From Isoetes taiwanensis (taxonomy: Eukaryota; Streptophyta; Lycopodiopsida; Isoetales; Isoetaceae), in contig JAJEKV010000008.1 in the NCBI GenBank assembly GCA_021234155.1, forward strand, positions 3,175,008 through 3,239,007: a stretch of 64,000 nucleotides of DNA, read 5' to 3'. The notes below the pieces were generated by a model that did no database searches, had not been told where the DNA came from, and saw only the letters and a list, made by a program, of their open reading frames with translations. A program made the translations under genes and the position numbers. Each line of letters opens with the position of its first letter. The stretch's first letter is position 1. Below are positions 54,521 to 64,000 of this stretch, in pieces.

Positions 54521-54529
54521 TTTATTTAA
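54521..54529. repeat. Target-site duplication of the Mutator-like element (left)
   Basis: TTTATTTAA, 9 bp, identical to 57005-57013. Nine base pairs is the usual length for Mutator insertions. Confidence 0.85.
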
Positions 54530-54619
54530 GGGAAAACTACCAAAATGCCCTTATGAGTTTGCTTATTTACTAAAATGCCCTTATGAGTTTTAAAATTACC
54601 AAAATACCCCTGGCTCAAA

Positions 54620-54870
54620 TAAATATACTGTATAAAACAAACATACAATAAAATTACCAATTTGCCCTTACACACCAAACTTTATTACCAAAATACCCCT
54701 ATACACCAAACTTAATTACCAAAATGCCTATTCATATCAATTTTCATCAATTTACACCAAACTTAATTACCAAACTGCCCTACACATCAAACTTAATTAT
54801 CTACATACCCCTACACACCAAACTTAATTACCAAAATGCCCTTATATACTAACGTTATACAATCTAAACT
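54620..54870. repeat. Subterminal tandem repeat of the MULE
   Basis: Units of the form ttaccaaaatgcccctacac plus accaaactta, 30-36 bp, about seven copies. They resemble the terminal inverted repeat and may be expanded transposase-binding sites. Confidence 0.65.
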
Positions 54871-54904
54871 TAATGCCTGAAGATTAGCAATTTGAATCAA
54901 CAAA

Positions 54905-56200
54905 GAGATTACATAAGTCACGTTTATCATGAATAGGAGCTCTACAACCACAGCATTGTGTCCCTTCTCATTACACCTTCCACAATGTTGTTTCTCTTCT
55001 CTAAACCTTCGCGCCCGTATGGTATCGCGTTTGGTCTTTGGACGCCCGGGAGGTCTCCGTGGTGGGGCGGTGGTAACATGCCTCCAATAACATCATCGTG
55101 GTGCTAAAATCATGGGAATACCGCTCCTTGTAAGTATCACAATAGGATCACCAATGAATATGTTATGTGTGCATAAGATTGCACACGCTCTTTTCTAAAC
55201 GTAATAGCGGCGGTGCATGTGCACTACGGTAATCCCAAATCTTGCCACATTCCACATGTGTGCATGTCCTCTTATCCACATCAACAAGCCTAATGTGTGT
55301 TTGAGTATGTATCTCAAAGATGACATTAGTGGATGGCAAAATCCGGTATAGTCTTCCACGCTCACAAGATCCTCGATGGATTGCTCGGCAGTCCAACCAA
55401 TGCATTATGTGTCACGGCCCGTTAATCCCTGGTAGCTTCCCATTAACCCTTCTTTCATAAAACCATGACATTAAATTCTCAAGTATCAATTCCAACATCC
55501 CAAGAATAGGCATATCTCTAGCCTCTAGCAACCATGCATTTAGGGACTCAAAGAATGTTGGATGTCAAATGTCCAAACCTTTTTCCAAAAACTTACATGT
55601 AGCCCAATGTGAAGGGTCAAATTGTTCATTATCCAATCAATGCACTACTATTTATAGCTCAGATTTCTCCAATGACATCATCAAAATCTTGAGCATTAGA
55701 TGCATATTTTTCCACAACATCCCTACTAGCCGAAAGTGCTTTTGAATGCTTTTCCGAAATATCGCAAATGGCGATGCAACATCCATACTACTTCCAAACA
55801 CCTTTTGACACCATCCACTTTCCGCCTCCGTGTATTGAAGAGCATCCTTTAAACTTTGAAGAAACCAACACCGATGGTTATCATCCATGCTATTACCATC
55901 CAAACTGGAAACAAAGCACCCATCAATGCGTAGAATGTCGAAGAATACCAAGATATCCACTCAAATGAGTCCCATCTAAACCAATGACATGCCTATAATG
56001 CAAAACCCCATTGAAGTAGCATCCTTTAAACTTTGAACAAATGCCACACTACCGATTAGCTTCAATATGTTTTGACAAATTCTTAACAACGAACAATAAC
56101 GTGGCATATCATACCAATCGTTTCTCCAAATTGCCTCCATTAGAGGTAATTTGAGATCTCATTTTGTCCCATTAAGGGATGCTTAAAAAGCCACATCAGC
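54905..56200 (-). pseudogene. MULE transposase (MURA-like), degenerate
   Basis: Reading the minus strand from right to left: VIGLDGTHLSGYLGIL at 55985-55928 carries the first catalytic Asp in the classic MULE context. Next is WFLQSLKDALQYTE (in 55960-55652), matching the usual W.WFL..L+.A. phrase. A SWIM-type zinc region with VDVDKRTCTHVECGKIWD and a later SAHA lies in 55405-55163. Then an AT-hook-like PPGRPKTKR (about 55070-55010) and a zinc knuckle QHCGRCNEKGHN (about 54990-54950). The order is that of full MURA proteins, but the N-terminal part is missing and several stops and frameshifts are present, so it cannot be active. Confidence 0.75.
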
Positions 56201-56919
56201 TTTTTAAAGTCCAATAAGAGAAGAGAATTTTATTCCAAGATATCTAACCCTTCTAACTAACTTTTGCGTTTGTCATTTTTCTACCATTTTGATCAAAAAC
56301 CAATGACATTTGTGGCAATGGATTCTCCGCCTCCTCAAGATCTTTCTAATGACAACCCATTGTTATGTCTTTTGGGATGTAAATAATATAAGAAAGAGCA
56401 AAAACCTTAACACATATGGTTTGTATTGAAATACACAATATGCCACTTGAAAGATCTTTTCACCGGATTATGCTTCCAAATATGTTTTGACAATAATTCT
56501 AGGGAAAAAACAATTGTTAATGCGGGGCATATCATACCAAGAGTGTTCATCTCAATTGAGGATTCTCATTCAAAAGGAGATCTCATACTAATGCAGCATG
56601 CTTCTAAAAAGCAAGAAAGAACAATAGAATCTTCAAAAACTTACCTCAATTTCGCAATTTTGTTGAATGATCAGGACATATTTCAATGCACGGACACGGT
56701 AAAACCGTTTGTTTGTGTTAATCCATAACCCAAGCTTTTAAGAACATCAATTTCTTTCATGTCAGCTGAAAATCCCTTCATGCCGCTTCTCTTCTTCTGT
56801 TCGTGACGGCTCCTCTTTTTTGGCTTTTTTTCCGAGAATGCACCGATTGAGTATGTGGTTTAGTTCACGGAAGGGCATTTCGGTAATTTAGCGGTATGTA
56901 TATATAGTGTATACGATAA
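56201..56919. other. Right interior of the MULE, no intact gene
   Basis: Contains a 100-codon open stretch on the plus strand (56426-56728) without recognisable domain and the degraded N-terminal side of the transposase region. AT-rich. Confidence 0.35.
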
Positions 56920-57004
56920 ACAAGGGCATTTTGGTAATTCTAGAACTCATAAGGGGCATTTTAGTAAATAAGCAAACTCATAAGGGCATTTTGGTAGTTT
57001 TCCC

Positions 57005-57013
57005 TTTATTTAA
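57005..57013. repeat. Target-site duplication of the Mutator-like element (right)
   Basis: TTTATTTAA directly after the right inverted repeat; identical to 54521-54529. Confidence 0.85.
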
Positions 57014-57014
57014 C

Positions 57015-57610
57015 CTTGGTTGGCGATGGTTTTGGCACGCCCGATTTGGGTTGTCCTCCGTGGAAACTCTTCTAAATTTTCATGGAAACCCTTCCCATTT
57101 TTGGAAACCCTTCCTATTTTCCATGGAAACCTTCAGACTTTCATTAAAACCGGAAGGGTTTCCATGGAAACCCTTCCTAATTTCCATGGAAACCCTTCCG
57201 AATTTCCATGTTTGGAAAATAGGAAGGGTTTCCATGGAAATTTGGAAGGGTTTCCCATTTGAAAATCAGAAGGGTTTTGTTTTTTTAATATTTTTAATAT
57301 TAACACGTATATTTATGGACCATGCCTTTCAAGACGACGCCACCCATTAATGGTGCACGCTCATAAATATGCACGCCACCCCAGAATTCAAAATTTAATT
57401 CAAATGGAAACCCTTCCTATTTTCCAATGCCATGGGAAAATAGGAAGGGTTTCCACAAATGGGGAAAAATAGGAAAGGTTTCCACGACCGATCAAAAAAT
57501 TTTCTAAGGGCGTATGCTCTTCTTGCGCTTTGCTCTCCACCATTGCATTCTCCTTGCTCTTCTCGCGCTTTGCTCTCCGCCATTGCATTCTCCAGTGCAC
57601 TCCAATCCAT
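57015..57610. repeat. GGAAACCCTTCC palindrome-rich repeat, member 1
   Basis: Begins near ggcacgcccgatttgggttg (57037), followed by many copies of ggaaacccttcc and its reverse ggaagggtttcc. One site (57152-57177) is a perfect 26-bp palindrome centred on ccatgg. After about 57275 comes aatatttttaatatt, a part with tttatggaccatgc and gcacgccacccc, then more copies to 57480 and a GC-richer end. The same order recurs at 60720-61410, so these are two members of one family. Open frames in it come from the repeat. Confidence 0.75.
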
Positions 57611-57910
57611 TTTCAAATAAAGATGTGTGGTGTGATGGAATGCATTAGTTGCAAGATCTTCTCAAGTTGGTGTCATATAGAATTAGTGTGACATTTATTG
57701 GTATCTTTATAGCATGCATCTGGGCTCACCTAGTTGATGACGGTTGAACACTAGAAAGGTAACTTTAAATCACGCCACATCTTAGAAACACTTAGAAGTG
57801 CACCCTCGTTCTTACATTACATCATGCAATCCCCAATACTCCACTTTTAGGGGAGATGAAGGTTATCTTTGACACCAAGTGTGCCTCATCACCACTTCGA
57901 ATAGGGATAA
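57611..57910. other. No gene seen
   Basis: AT-rich sequence between the palindrome-rich repeat and the foldback cassette; nothing supported. Confidence 0.4.
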
Positions 57911-57911
57911 A

Positions 57912-58012
57912 TCCATTACTACAACAAACTGGACGTTAATAGTGGGTCCAACCTCACAGATTTGGAACTAAAGAAATGTTCGCGGCGGCCTTGCCGCGAT
58001 AAATTTCTTGTA
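57912..58012 (-). mobile_element. Short CACTA-like foldback element, related to 9559-9604
   Basis: ttactacaacaaactggacg at 57912 resembles a CACTA terminus (CACTACAACAAA). At the other end tttcttgtaag is the reverse of cttacaagaaa. Between them gaaatgttcgcggcggcctt, then gccgcgataaatttc (57973-58007), is the opposite-strand relative of the 46-bp cassette at 9559-9604 with five bases missing from one arm. The total size of about 100 bp suggests a miniature derivative. Confidence 0.5.
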
Positions 58013-58199
58013 AGATAAAACACATAAATATAAACAACAAATAAAATTTTGTAGCAAGAAAACTGAACAAGCCAGAAAGATGTTCAACTTGGTCAAGATA
58101 TTTTGTTTTCTGAAGTCCTTTTTTCTTTGTTGTATTGCAAAGTTAGAATGCACACAATATCATTCAATAGTATGCAAAAAGACTGTTTATGGCATGTTT

Positions 58200-59880
58200 T
58201 TATAGAGATTCTGCTATGCAGTCTTGATAGTTTGAACATCCCAGATACTTTAAAAAGCACCGCCTTGCAAGTTCTACGTCTCCGTGCTTACGACATGCAT
58301 TAAGAAGGGCCCTCCAAGCCAAAGTAGCAGGTTCATCCGTGGTTTGCAATAAATCAACTGCCTCTTTGAGGCAATCAGCACGACCTAGAAGATCAATCAT
58401 GCAAGTATAATGATCAATATAGGTACAACGCCATGGTCTTTCTCCATGTGCTGAAAATACCACCGGCCTTTATCTATCAAACCTGCACGGCTACATGCAA
58501 CAAGAAGACTTGAAAATGTGACACTATCTGGCTTTATGCCCTTCTCTAGCATCATCTCAAAACATTCAATAGCAAGAAGACTTTCACCATGTTGTGCATA
58601 ACCTGCAATCATTGTACCCCAAGATACTACATTTTGATTTGGAAGCTTATCAAAACCTCTCGTGAATCCTCTAAATTACCACACCCTAGCATACATATCA
58701 ATAAGTGTATACTTCCTAAAATGACATCTCGATTGAAGTCCAAGTTTCAAGAGTTTCCTCATGGATAATTCTGCCTTGATCCCTTGCTCCCCATTTTCCC
58801 ACATGCTTTGAGCACGCTGGAAAATATCACATCATCAGGTTGCATGCCATCTTCTTCCATTTTTCCTGAAGGCAGTTTAGGGCCAACAGACCTTCTTCAT
58901 GCTCAGATATCCTGCAATCATTGCCCCCCAAGATACCGGTTCTATTAGGCAGGCTCTCAAAAAGTCCTCATTGACTCGTTTAAGCTACCACATTTAGCAT
59001 ACATATCAACAAGGGTATTTTCAATAACAACATCTGACTGTAGGATATATTTCAAGATCTGGACATGGGGCGAGCCTGCCTTGGACTATGTTTCTCGTAT
59101 GCTGCCACATGCTCTTAGTGCAGCCAAAAAGGTCACTATGTCTGGTCTTATACCCTCCCTTGGCATCTTTTTGAAACAATCTAGTGCAAGACAAGCTTCA
59201 CCATATTGAACATATCCTAAAATTAATGCAGTACATGACACTACATCTCGTTTTCTGTAATTTATCAAAGACTTCTTGGGCATCAGTTAAGCTTCCACAA
59301 TTGGCATACATGTCAACAAGCGCAATACCAACTATGACATCACGCTGGAGCCCACCTTTAACTATCTAATAATGAATATGTCTTCCCTGCTTGAGTGCCA
59401 TAGTTGTGGGCAACTGGCTTTAAGTACAACAAGGTAGACATGCTTGTGACATTTTGCACCTGTTGCTCTCATTTTGGCATAGTAGTCAAGCGCGGTGTCT
59501 CCTGCCCATGGTTAGCATGAGCTCCAATAATTGAGCTCCATGTATATACACTTGGTTTTAACACATTATGAAATGCTTCAGTTAGCGGACAACAACCCAC
59601 AAGAGCCAAATAGGCGAATAAGGTGGTTACCCAAAACTTCTACAGTGTGGAGTCCATTTTGGGCCATAGGAGATTGCACACACCTGCCATAATCCACATA
59701 TTTCCTTTTAATGCACTCCTGCAAAAGACAATAAGCGTTATCTCTAGACATATTGAACCTACGCTGCTCCATAATCTCCATTGCATCTTCCACTTGTTCT
59801 TTCTGGCATAGATTATCCAAAATCCTGGAACCAGAATGGTCTCAAAATACAAAACAACAGAGTAGGAAAACTCAAACACA
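58200..59880 (-). pseudogene. PPR protein gene (PLS class), main exon, broken
   Basis: Minus strand. From right: LDNLCQKEQVEDAMEIMEQR and CLLQECIKRKYVDYGRCVQ, GNHLIRLFGSCG (59820-59578), the N-terminal start of a PPR array as in fern and lycophyte PLS proteins. Further along are RDVVSCTALILGYVQYGEAC and GIRPDIVTFLAALRACG (59283-59086), MIAGYAQHGESLLAIECFEM and GIKPDSVTFSSLLVACSRAG (58612-58400), and the E-type end YTCMIDLLGRADCLKEAVDL and WRALLNACRKHGDVELA (58410-58230). No DYW domain follows. PPR proteins bind organellar RNA; PLS/E types recruit C-to-U editing. Frameshifts between the parts (near 58420, 58650, 59080 and 59300-59570) show a pseudogene. Confidence 0.85.
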
Positions 59881-60292
59881 TTGACTCACCTGCCACATTT
59901 TCCATCCTGGACCAAGCTGTTCCGCAAACGATGCCTCACCATGTGCGTGCTTTCTAACAAGTTCTTCGAATGGAGGTGTAAAGAGACATGTCGCCATAGT
60001 TGCAGGCTTGCAAAAGCTTGGTCAATGCATACTTACCAGTTCCAAGATAGAATAGAATGTGGTGGTTCTAGCTAACAGTTCCTTGCAATATGGTCCAAAT
60101 GAGAATCTGGCATGCAACGGAAAGACTCATAGAAAGCAGCGTACCTGATCATTGTACCATTAGTCCATTATGCTGCAGCTTCTACCAAGTACTGAGACAA
60201 GCCCATTACTACGCCAAATGCAAAATCAAACTCTCTTACGAACATTTGATCTTCGCAGGGAGATTTTCTTTACCATAATCTGGAAACCAAAG

Positions 60293-60505
60293 TCATAAAG
60301 CCCTACGGTTTCTTAAGGTGGAAACAGCATTGTGAAAAAGTTGCGATTTAGGTCCCTTTCCAACCGATGGTATAACCTGTGTTTCTATGAAACGCTTCTT
60401 GATGGCGATCGACTGTAGGCCTTCCTCAATCCGACTCAATCGCCATTTGCCAAGAAAACCGCCGGAAGAAGAGTAAGAACCAAATTTCTGAAAAAAGCTC
60501 TTCAA
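60293..60505 (-). pseudogene. Probable first exon of the PPR gene
   Basis: An ATG at 60505 opens MKSFFQKFGSYSSSGGFLGK, rich in Ser, Arg and Lys with few acids, resembling an organelle targeting peptide. It continues to RNRRAL at 60293. It lies 470 bp upstream of the PPR array on the same strand, and an intron would join them. The assignment to the same gene is inferred from position and composition. Confidence 0.35.
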
Positions 60506-60579
60506 TCAGAGCCGTAAAAATTTAATTCTAGGCATTAATTACCGGTGGATGTCTTGAAAACCCAAAAATATAATATTGC

Positions 60580-61410
60580 TATGGAAACCCTTCCGGGCTT
60601 CCGGATTTTAGGGAAATTTGGAAGGGTTTCCATGCTGAAATTTGGAAGGGTTTCTGTTTTTTTTTGTTTAATAACCCCAATCGAGGGGAGGTGTGAGCGT
60701 TGGTTAGGGGGTTTTTATTCTACCCTGCCATTTGGGTGCGAAGGTTTTATGTACGCCCGATTTGGGTTGCCCTCCCGTGAAACCAGGCCTCCAGATTAGA
60801 TTTTTCTTAAACTGGCAAAATGCCCTGCTTTATTGCTATTTACCGAATTTTTAAGAAAATATCCTCTAATTTGCCGGATTTAATTTTGATCGGAAATTTT
60901 TCGGCATCTATTTTAAGAACCGGATTTTAACAACTTTGGCCGGAAATTCTGGGGAGGAACCCCCCTAATTTGAAGTCCTGGTGGAAACCCTTTCGATTTT
61001 TCATGGAAACCCTTCCAATTTTCCATGAAAACCCTTCCGGGTTTTAAAAGCCGGGTTTCATGGAAAATCGGAAGGGTTTCCATAAAGACTCTTTCGAATT
61101 TCCAATTCCTGAAATCAGGAGGGGTTTCCACAGAAATTCGGAAGGGTTCCCATATTGGAAAATCGGAAGGGTTTTTCGAAAAACAGAAAGGGTTTCCACA
61201 AAAAATTTTTTTTTTTGGAATATTTACAGACGTGAGCATTTATGGCTCAAGTGCAGATGCCCGACATTAAGGCAGCACGTCCATTAAATACACGTGACCC
61301 CAAAATTGATTTCCTGGATGATGGAAATTAGGAAGGGTTTCCACAGGAGGAGGAAAATAGAAAGGGTTTTCGTGCAAGGAGGAAAATAGGTAGGGTTTCC
61401 ACATGGAGTT
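60580..61410. repeat. GGAAACCCTTCC palindrome-rich repeat, member 2
   Basis: Copies of ggaaacccttcc/ggaagggtttcc at 60585-60655, 60980-61210 and 61325-61400. In between, tgtacgcccgatttgggttg (60752) matches 57037 and gagcatttatggctcaagtg with tacacgtgacccc matches 57310-57385. The layout is the same as member 1, with an extra inserted block at 60780-60960. Confidence 0.75.
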
Positions 61411-62965
61411 AGAAATTTCATCGGGTAAGATTAACTAAGGAATTGAGACCCCAAAGGGCACAATGGAGAAACTGCAAAAAACTACCTTCAAGCTTGTGAA
61501 AAAGTAGCGTGCGACTCTTCAAAAGTGGTTTAAATTCAACAACACAATTTGATATATGGCAAACAAACTAGGCTAGGGATATCGTGTGGAAATGCCTAGG
61601 GGAACAAGCGTACGTGTGAAGTTTCCCTTGGATGAAGAAATATAGAAACGATGTTATGTTGCACTCTATTATGTTGCATCATGGCACTATGCTCTACATA
61701 ATTTCTGTTGCATAACCTTTGTCTTTGTTAAATACTAGTTATGAATGCCCGGCGTTGCCGGCCTTTAGTAACAACTTGAAGCAAGATTTGGAAAGCAAGT
61801 GTCAAAATATACGGAGGTTAAATTTTATGTACTTGGGATTGTCTGATGAATGATGTTTCTGCTTGATAAGGAAAGTAGTTAATGTAACATGTGAATGTCA
61901 TTTGTTGAGTAGAGCATTTGTATGCGATGAAAAAGATAAACAACCATTTCTCATTGCTTTTAGAATGCAACTAAGAAATGAACCCTTTTAAGGAGCAAAA
62001 TTCTTATATTAAATTTTGATTTGACCCACCAGCATTTGAAAATGCATCTATGCCTTTACAGTGAACCACGTGGTAAACAAAAAGTTAAAGGGACCATAAG
62101 GTTGTAGGCCATTGGTATTCCCTTTTTTTATAAATCTTGGCAATGCTTCAGCATGGCTCTAATTGAGGATATTTTATCATAGAGCATAACCACCATAGAG
62201 CATAACCACCAATTATTGTGATGTTCTCATTTATATGCACATTCTATGCCTTTTAACATAGTAACACAACATTTTCAAATCTTGGCGATGCTTCAGCAAG
62301 GTTTTTGCAAAACTAACATACTAATTGAGGAGGTTTCCACATAAGCATAATATGAAACTTCATGATTATGCATTATTACTACTTGTAGTGGACCATCTCA
62401 AGGGGATTTGCTATAAAATTATCATTAGCAAAGCATTAAAACATGAAGTGTATTCCAAAATGGTCAATATATATGAATTGCACAATGAAAATGTTTTACT
62501 AAAAAGAGGTGACAATTACACTATAGTTTTGACTAAGCCTTTTTTTTTTACTAAGCCATTTTAGCGGTGTTAAAAATATTAATGTACTCTTTACTTTGAG
62601 TCATGCATCTCTAGTCCATTTTATGGTGCAACTCTACAATGTGACCAAAATATATCTTGAATAGGACCGATGAAGCTTGAGATGACCGTGGGTATATTTC
62701 ATTGTGCGAAACTTCTCCAATGACTTTTATGATAGGCACACATGCCATTGTCATCGATGAGCAGGGAAAGGAATGTTCTTATGAAGGAAACAGGGTTGTT
62801 ATTTAAGTGGAAAACAAAAGCTTACATAATAAGCGACACCATGCAAAGGGCATAAGTATGCTTATAAAGAATTGAGTCACGAACATATGTTGTATCCACG
62901 CATTCACATTTGATGTGCTATTTTAGCTTTACTTTGCAAAGAATTGGGGATAAAAAGGAACTTGC
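61411..62965. other. No gene seen
   Basis: AT-rich. Small features only: a gccggcgttgccggc hairpin (about 61751), a 16-bp direct repeat catagagcataaccac (62178-62211) and a 79-codon open stretch (62325-62564) without known domain. Confidence 0.4.
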
Positions 62966-62974
62966 AGTACTTTC

Positions 62975-63630
62975 CATATACATGGCCTTAGCATATCCCA
63001 TTGGCAGCTCTCAAATGGTATGCGAGAGCCCAACTCATAGGTGAACCAATTTCTACTCTTGTAGACTTAATAAATCATCAAAATGTTACCTACATGTACA
63101 AAAAAGTTGTTCCTTGATGTTGTTCCTTGACTGGCCAAGTCTTGGCGAGATAGTAAGTCGAGGGAAGAAACCAGCGATTTTTTTAGAGACTTGTACCGAC
63201 ATGGTCACATAACTTATTTCACATCTTGTGATGCTTCCAAACCTAATAAAAATATTAAAATGTTAGCAAAAGGTTCTTTGCATCCTAGCATGCAACTGGT
63301 ATTCCCATGGCCTTAACATATCCCATTGGCAGCTCTCAAAATGGTATGCAGAGCCCAAATCATAGGTGAACCAATTTCTACTCTTGTAAACTTAATACAT
63401 GTCATCAAAATGTTACCTACATGTACTGAAAAAGTTGTTCCTTAGTCGACCAAGTCTTGGCGGATAATAAGAAGCGGTATAACCATTTTGCCATAATAAG
63501 AAGAAACCCAACCATTTTGCTAGAGAGACTTTTACACACATGGTCCGTAACCGATTTCCTGCGATTTCACATGCGTGATTGCTTCCAAACCTAATAAAAA
63601 ATATTAAAAGGTTAGCAAAAGGTTGTTGCA
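62975..63630. repeat. Tandem duplication (about 325-bp unit, two copies)
   Basis: Copy A (about 62975-63282) and copy B (about 63303-63630) share catatcccattggcagctct, ggtgaaccaatttctactct, aaaatgttacctacatgtac and gcttccaaacctaataaaaa. Diverged by substitutions and small indels. No gene is seen, and the remaining 370 bp to the window end are AT-rich and empty. Confidence 0.7.
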
Positions 63631-64000
63631 ATCTGATATCATTTGTGGACACAAATGAATATGATTTCAACATCTTGGGAGATGAACATGTAAAATATTC
63701 AGGACCATTATCTTAGGTTCACCTAGCTTTGGTCCGTAATGATTTGTATTGTACATTTTGCTCATAATCTTTCTTCATTGCTGCAAGACACTAACCTATT
63801 ATGTATCTTTAAGAAATAGCTAAATGGAATGAAAAAAGTAGGCCAAGAAAGTGAAAGAACAAACCTGGAGTTCTTTTGTTGCTCTATTGCTTCAATGAAA
63901 TAGAGCAATTAATCTGTTGTTGTAGATGACCGATTGGTGGCCTCCAAATTCTGGTTGACAAATTAATCTTTGATCGATATACACTATTTGGTGCTGCAGA

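Larger units (their letters stand above)
54530..57004 (-). mobile_element. Mutator-like element (MULE), 2475 bp
   Basis: Terminal inverted repeats of about 85 bp start gggaaaactaccaaaatgcc at both ends (54530-54613 and, reversed, 56920-57004), nearly identical for the first 50 bp. A perfect 9-bp duplication flanks the element. The inverted repeats themselves consist of 'accaaaatgccct' units, and such units continue inside the left end to 54870 as a 30-36 bp tandem array. The interior holds a decayed MULE transposase on the minus strand. Confidence 0.9.

Noticed and set aside
57020-57350. Open frames reading METLPNFHGN-type repeats
   Set aside because: Produced by the GGAAACCCTTCC repeats; both orientations give similar frames.

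Overview
This window looks like nuclear DNA of a land plant with a large, transposon-filled genome. A homosporous fern is my best guess. The evidence is plant gene families (a RALF peptide, a pentatricopeptide protein, a MEI1/TopBP1-like protein, a lachrymatory-factor-synthase-like protein), GT-AG introns as short as 62-66 bp, and very low gene density with stacked, decayed mobile elements of many classes. The species assignment is inference.

Only three genes look intact: a two-exon SAM-dependent methyltransferase (24821-25656, minus), a RALF signalling peptide (52736-53068, plus) and an SRPBCC/Bet v1-fold protein (53456-53995, minus). Broken host-type genes are a PDS5-like Tudor fragment (9383-9558), the 3' part of a MEI1/TopBP1-like BRCT gene (34440-36672) and a PPR gene (58200-60505).

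Mobile DNA by region: 1-8418 holds the end of a Ty3/gypsy pol gene, then two head-to-tail copies of an LTR element (period about 3.57 kb) that share LTRs and carry an unfamiliar ORF chain. 11883-12105 is a tRNA-derived SINE. 18548-24300 is a DUF7869-type transposase-like gene split by a 2.65 kb element flanked by TTAA. 27732-28704 encodes a ParB/sulfiredoxin-like domain protein, rare in plants. 31150-37420 and 41219-42975 are minisatellites. 43193-51223 is a gene with an acidic N-terminus, a C2H2 finger and a Ulp1 (C48) protease domain. A full-length 5.6 kb LINE on the minus strand is inserted in it (43480-49109) with a recognisable target duplication. The gene lies between two arrays of one 21-bp satellite. 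54530-57004 is a Mutator-like element with about 85-bp terminal inverted repeats and a perfect 9-bp target duplication. 57015-57610 and 60580-61410 are two members of a palindrome-rich repeat family.

The strongest leads are: the Ulp1/zinc-finger gene with its satellite flanks and LINE; the ParB-like gene; the SINE and LINE sharing one 3' end motif; the TTAA-flanked element inside the DUF7869 gene; the small GC-rich foldback cassettes seen at two sites each; and the unassigned ORF chain of the tandem LTR element. All calls are from reading the sequence; no database search was run.
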